From the NCBI GenBank assembly GCA_012964845.1, contig DTTG01000123.1, forward strand, positions 1 through 29,983: a DNA stretch of 29,983 nt. The letters are read 5' to 3'. Below the pieces are notes generated by a model that ran no database searches, had not been told where the DNA came from, and saw only the letters and a program-made list of their open reading frames with translations. This document shows, in pieces, positions 27,050 through 29,983 of this stretch (position 1 is its first letter; every line of letters begins with the position of its first letter). This DNA comes from Fidelibacterota bacterium (GTDB lineage: Bacteria; Fidelibacterota; Marinisomatia; SCGC-AAA003-L08; D37C17). Both the position numbers and the translations under genes were made by a program.

Positions 27050-27081
27050 GGAGTTTCCTTATTATTTCATCGCTTCAAAGA

Positions 27082-27109
27082 TAAATACTCGTAAGTCTAG
27101 CGTAAGTAA
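27082..27109 (-). promoter_or_regulatory. Possible lexA promoter overlapping the direct repeat
   Basis: On the minus strand TTACTT (27104-27109) and TATTTA (27082-27087) are 16 bp apart. The direct repeat fills the -35 box and spacer, where a bound repressor would block RNA polymerase. The boxes are weak matches. Confidence 0.3.
27090..27107 (-). promoter_or_regulatory. Candidate LexA operator: direct repeat ACTTACG-N4-ACTTACG
   Basis: Two identical heptamers (plus strand CGTAAGT at 27090-27096 and 27101-27107) repeat at 11 bp, one helical turn, upstream of lexA. Direct-repeat operators are known for alphaproteobacterial LexA (GTTC-N7-GTTC), so a repeat architecture is plausible. Assignment to LexA is inferred from position only. 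Confidence 0.45.
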
Positions 27110-27175
27110 TTTATATCAAGCCAATCATTTAACAAAAGATGTTTTAAATTATTTTTGGGGACTTCGATTAAATTC

Positions 27176-28585
27176 CTACACAGAATGAATCTTCAGCATA
27201 TTGGTGCTTCCTGTTACTCCAACAGGTACACCTGCGGTAATAATAAAGGAATCCCCCTTTTTTATAAATTTTCTTTCTTTTAACAATTCACTGGAATCAA
27301 TTATCATTTTATCTGTGGATGTAACAGAATTTACCAACAATGGTGTAATACCCCAAATCAAAGCCAATTGATGACAAACATTAGAATCTGGGCTAAGAGC
27401 AAAAATCCGGGCTCTGGGTCGATGCTGTGCCATTTTCATTGCAGTCACTCCACTTTCGGTCATAATAACAATGGTATTAATAAAAAGATCGTTGGATATG
27501 GTCATTGCAGCATGACAAATAGATCCCCTGCTGTCTAAATAATGCATTGATTCATTGAGAATATATCGGTTGAAATTTTGCCTGTCTAAATCCTTTTCAA
27601 CGGATTGGGCAATGTCAGCCATTATCTGAACTGATTCCACAGGATATTCTCCCACTGCAGTTTCCCCGGAAAGCATGACTGCATCAGCACCATCATAAAT
27701 AGCATTTGCAATGTCATTTACCTCGGCACGGGTAGGAGTTGGGTTATGTATCATTGTATCCAGCATTTGAGTGGCAATTATAACTGGCTTCCTATTTTGG
27801 AGACATTGATTTACAATTTTCTTTTGCAGAATTGGAAGTTCTTTCAGAGGCATTTCAACGCCTAAATCTCCTCTTGCTACCAATATACCGTCAAAAGCAT
27901 TAATGATATCATTCAGATTTTCAATGGCTTCCGGTTTTTCAATCTTGGCGATTACGGGAATTTTGACATTTCGTTTTTCCAGTTCATTTCTAATGAGATT
28001 CAGGTCATCTGCTGAGCGAACAAATGACATGGCGATCCAATCCGCCTTTAAATCTATAGCCAGTTGAATATCTGTAAAATCTTTTTCAGTCACAGATGGC
28101 AAATTTAATTTTACTCCCGGAAAATTGATCCCTTTACCAGAAGTTATTTCTCCAGAATTTTTTGCCCTTATCTGTAGATGGTTTTCTTGAACTGCCACAA
28201 TATCAAAAGATATACTGCCATCATCTATTTTAATTTCTCCACCCCTAGTATGGTCAGAAAAGCTTAATTCCATATTTATGGGGATATCACAAGAATCACC
28301 TCCCAGGCTATATTCATCCCCATCATTAATTTGAATTGCCTCAGCTTTATTGATTTTTCCTACTCGAATTTTAGGACCACCCAGGTCAAATAGTATGGCA
28401 ATAGATTTTTCAAATTTCGAACTCTGTTCTCGAATCAATTGAACTGTTTTTCTTAGATGAGATGGGGATGCATGATGGGAAAGATTAATACGGACTACAT
28501 CCAAACCGGCGTGGATGAGTTGGTCAATTTTCTCCCGAGAATTTGTTGCAGGACCTATGGTGGCGATAATTTTAGTTTTTCTCAT
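27176..28585 (-). CDS. pyk: Pyruvate kinase
   Basis: Final ATP-forming step of glycolysis (PEP + ADP to pyruvate + ATP). The 469-aa protein has KTKIIATIGPA at 3-13, RINLSH at 32-37, LGGPKIRVG at 68-76 (the usual position is Gln, not the first Gly), catalytic Lys214 with metal ligands Glu216 and Asp240 (IAKIEKPE, ARGDLGVE), ATQMLDTM and the TRAEVNDIANAIYDGADAVMLSGETA helix. A C-terminal allosteric domain is present; the extra PEP-utiliser-like domain of some Gram-positive enzymes is not. The ATG lacks an evident ribosome site. It is flanked by gaps of 126 and 175 bp and is probably its own transcription unit. Confidence 0.96.
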   Translation of the reverse strand: MRKTKIIATIGPATNSREKIDQLIHAGLDVVRINLSHHASPSHLRKTVQLIREQSSKFEKSIAILFDLGGPKIRVGKINKAEAIQINDGDEYSLGGDSCDIPINMELSFSDHTRGGEIKIDDGSISFDIVAVQENHLQIRAKNSGEITSGKGINFPGVKLNLPSVTEKDFTDIQLAIDLKADWIAMSFVRSADDLNLIRNELEKRNVKIPVIAKIEKPEAIENLNDIINAFDGILVARGDLGVEMPLKELPILQKKIVNQCLQNRKPVIIATQMLDTMIHNPTPTRAEVNDIANAIYDGADAVMLSGETAVGEYPVESVQIMADIAQSVEKDLDRQNFNRYILNESMHYLDSRGSICHAAMTISNDLFINTIVIMTESGVTAMKMAQHRPRARIFALSPDSNVCHQLALIWGITPLLVNSVTSTDKMIIDSSELLKERKFIKKGDSFIITAGVPVGVTGSTNMLKIHSV

Positions 28586-28700
28586 AATTGGTAATAATTT
28601 ATTTATTTATTCAACAACCTATTTGAATAGTTTTTTACCGAAAAGAATGATTGCGAAGCTGCAGAGGGATTAAATTACATCCTATATTAATTAAACCCCC
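28586..28700. other. Region upstream of pyk
   Basis: AT-rich, with no ORF. It should hold the pyk promoter, but I found no convincing boxes. A short TTTA tandem repeat lies in the pyk leader (around 28598-28611). Confidence 0.5.
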
Positions 28701-28740
28701 ATAAAAAAACCCCGCATATAAATTCTTACATGCGGGGTTT
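28701..28740 (-). terminator. Intrinsic terminator of the sorting-tail protein gene
   Basis: AAACCCCGCAT (28707-28717) and ATGCGGGGTTT (28730-28740) form a perfect 11-bp stem with a 12-nt loop. Read on the minus strand the stem is followed by a T-tract (A-run at 28703-28709 on the plus strand), 20 bp beyond the stop codon at 28761. It separates this gene from pyk. Confidence 0.92.
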
Positions 28741-28760
28741 CAATTATTCTTTTCAGTACT

Positions 28761-29983
28761 TTATTTCAATAGCATGAGTTTTTGAGTATGAACTGAATGC
28801 TGTCCATTACCAGATGCAAAAGCATCAACAGTAATAGTAAGGAAATAGAGTCCACTGGAATGGCTATCAGCATTCCAATTAACAACATGGTATCCTGCTG
28901 AATATACACCATTAGCAAGTTCAGCGACTTCACGTCCGGTTACATCAAAAACCTTTGCCATTACCACCGCATCATTTTCTATACCAAAAGTAATATTTGT
29001 TACCGGATTAAATGGATTGGGGTAGGCTGACACCAACAGTAATTCATCTGGAATTTCCCTGGCAGTTAATTGGGTAAGGTTAAAAATCCCATTACTTTCC
29101 CAAGCAGGGATAGCATCCATAATCTGATAAATTTTACCAGTGGTATTCTGCTGTACCTTAAAGGTGAGCACACCACCATTCTTACTGTAGCCCTCAGTTT
29201 CGAAAGCACCATCATAACCCATGGCTGGAACATCAGTAAAAGCTCCATTCCATTGGCGGGCACCTACCAACGTTTTTCCATTGTAGGTTAGAATCCAATC
29301 ACCATCTGAAACTGGTATTCCATCCAGGGTAATGTCTTCAATAAAATAGAATGCCTGCTGAGTAGATTGGTGGATTTCCTTGTTATCTGGAGCTGTTAAT
29401 CCAACCTCATCATCAAATTTAATCCTGCTCATGGTACTAACATCAAAAGAGAAAGAAATATCTTCAGTTGTAATCATCCAATATCCATTTCCACCACTAA
29501 GAGCAGATAAACTTCCCTGCCAGGGAGGTTGATTATTAGCTGCCACACCTTCTCCAATAATACCACTAACTGATCCTTCAATATCATCTGGTAAACTGGA
29601 ACTGATTTCTACAGAGCCTTCAACTGGGAAAGAAATTAAATTAGCACCACTGTGAAGAGAGTATTGAATAGCTGGGTCAGTGGGAGTTCCATCCTCAATA
29701 CATAATGAACCCGCCTCACTCACAATCACCCAATATCCAGATAATGAACTAATAGTACTTATACTACCATTCCAATCTGTTCCATTATAGTTTGCAGCCA
29801 CACCTTCGCCAATCACACCCGTAGCATTACCTTCAATTGAAGACATTACATGGCTAATAGATACATCATCGGGTAAAGCATAAAAACTAATCAGATTCGC
29901 ACCGGAATGTAAATCAAGGCAATAGTCTATACTACCACCACAAGATGAGCCATCTCCACCGCAAACACCGCATTCATCTTCTT
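28761..29983 (-). CDS. Secreted repeat protein with type IX-style C-terminal sorting domain (5' end outside window)
   Basis: The frame is open to the right edge, so the true start is outside; an internal Met at 29846 is not the N-terminus. In the 407 visible residues, the order is: a Cys/Gly linker (DECGVCGGDGSSC); two copies of a ~72-aa module beginning LHSGANLISF and ending in a GYW(V/M)I strand; a beta-rich domain with AFYFIEDITLDG, DWILTYNG, VGARQW and DVPAMGYDG; and a C-terminal tail starting AYPNPFNPVTNITF, with DVTGREVAEL, GYHVVNWNA and SGLYFLTI, ending in Lys. The tail is the type IX (Por) secretion sorting signal, so export and surface attachment or release are likely. The ligand or enzymatic role is unknown. 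Confidence 0.88.
   Translation of the reverse strand, partial: EDECGVCGGDGSSCGGSIDYCLDLHSGANLISFYALPDDVSISHVMSSIEGNATGVIGEGVAANYNGTDWNGSISTISSLSGYWVIVSEAGSLCIEDGTPTDPAIQYSLHSGANLISFPVEGSVEISSSLPDDIEGSVSGIIGEGVAANNQPPWQGSLSALSGGNGYWMITTEDISFSFDVSTMSRIKFDDEVGLTAPDNKEIHQSTQQAFYFIEDITLDGIPVSDGDWILTYNGKTLVGARQWNGAFTDVPAMGYDGAFETEGYSKNGGVLTFKVQQNTTGKIYQIMDAIPAWESNGIFNLTQLTAREIPDELLLVSAYPNPFNPVTNITFGIENDAVVMAKVFDVTGREVAELANGVYSAGYHVVNWNADSHSSGLYFLTITVDAFASGNGQHSVHTQKLMLLK
29442..29657 (-). repeat. Tandem protein module, copy 2
   Basis: Encodes LHSGANLISFPVEGSVEISS through GYWMITTEDISFSFD. Shared with copy 1: LHSGANLISF, GIIGEGVAANN/GVIGEGVAANY, W-x-GS(L/I)S and GYW. The copies start 255 bp (85 codons) apart. 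Confidence 0.85.
29697..29912 (-). repeat. Tandem protein module, copy 1
   Basis: Encodes LHSGANLISFYALPDDVSIS through GYWVIVSEAGSLCI. It directly follows the Cys/Gly linker. The matching segments are conserved in sequence while the linking loops differ, as expected for an old duplication. Confidence 0.85.

Noticed and set aside
28594..28612. TTTA tandem repeat in the pyk leader
   Set aside because: Only about three units in an AT-rich spacer; likely chance.
1..29983. tRNA, rRNA, CRISPR, insertion sequence, prophage or defence system
   Set aside because: I looked through the gaps and saw no cloverleaf-like or conserved RNA sequence, no regular repeat-spacer series, no transposase or integrase, and no known defence gene; coding density is too high to hide a large element.

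Overview
This AT-rich window carries ordinary core-metabolism genes from a bacterium that looks like Candidatus Marinimicrobia (SAR406 / Neomarinimicrobiota) or a close relative in the FCB superphylum. The best evidence is the partial gene at the right end. It encodes a Cys/Gly-rich CGVCGGDGSSC linker, tandem 'LHSGANLISF' modules and a C-terminal 'AYPNPFNPVTNITF' type IX-style sorting tail, a combination I associate with that group. The parC type and the polyprenyl synthase fit too. No 16S rRNA or other decisive phylogenetic marker is present, so the assignment is inference.

Layout: (1) 1-121, minus strand, start of a SEC-C-motif protein cut by the window edge. (2) 122-440, a 319-bp intergenic region with two small inverted repeats and a possible promoter. 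(3) 441-5592, plus strand: 1-pyrroline-5-carboxylate dehydrogenase, carbamate kinase, both succinyl-CoA synthetase subunits and nucleoside diphosphate kinase, i.e. proline/glutamate oxidation next to enzymes that make and spread NTPs. (4) 5604-6338, a SPOR-domain lipoprotein. (5) 6434-12517, plus strand: the classic rpmF-plsX-fabH-fabD-fabG-acpP-fabF-rnc fatty-acid cluster, tightly packed with several overlapping frames.

From 12506 to the right end every gene is on the minus strand. In transcription order (right to left): the sorting-tail protein with its own intrinsic terminator (28701-28740); pyruvate kinase; lexA with a candidate direct-repeat operator; parE-parC (topoisomerase IV); a 149-aa AbrB-like protein of unknown role; purL; a 91-aa collapsed remnant of a GCS2-type carboxylate-amine ligase; an M20 amidohydrolase; anmK; then an overlapping trio of phosphohexomutase, polyprenyl synthase and bifunctional phosphoglucose/phosphomannose isomerase; and a bifunctional-nuclease-family protein whose end overlaps that of rnc.

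Non-ATG starts are common (GTG for the SPOR lipoprotein; TTG for rnc, the polyprenyl synthase, anmK and purL). I see no tRNA, rRNA, CRISPR array, insertion sequence or prophage, and no multigene system that looks new. The items most worth checking are the collapsed GCS2 remnant, the lexA upstream direct repeat, the 149-aa AbrB-like protein and the repeat protein at the right edge.
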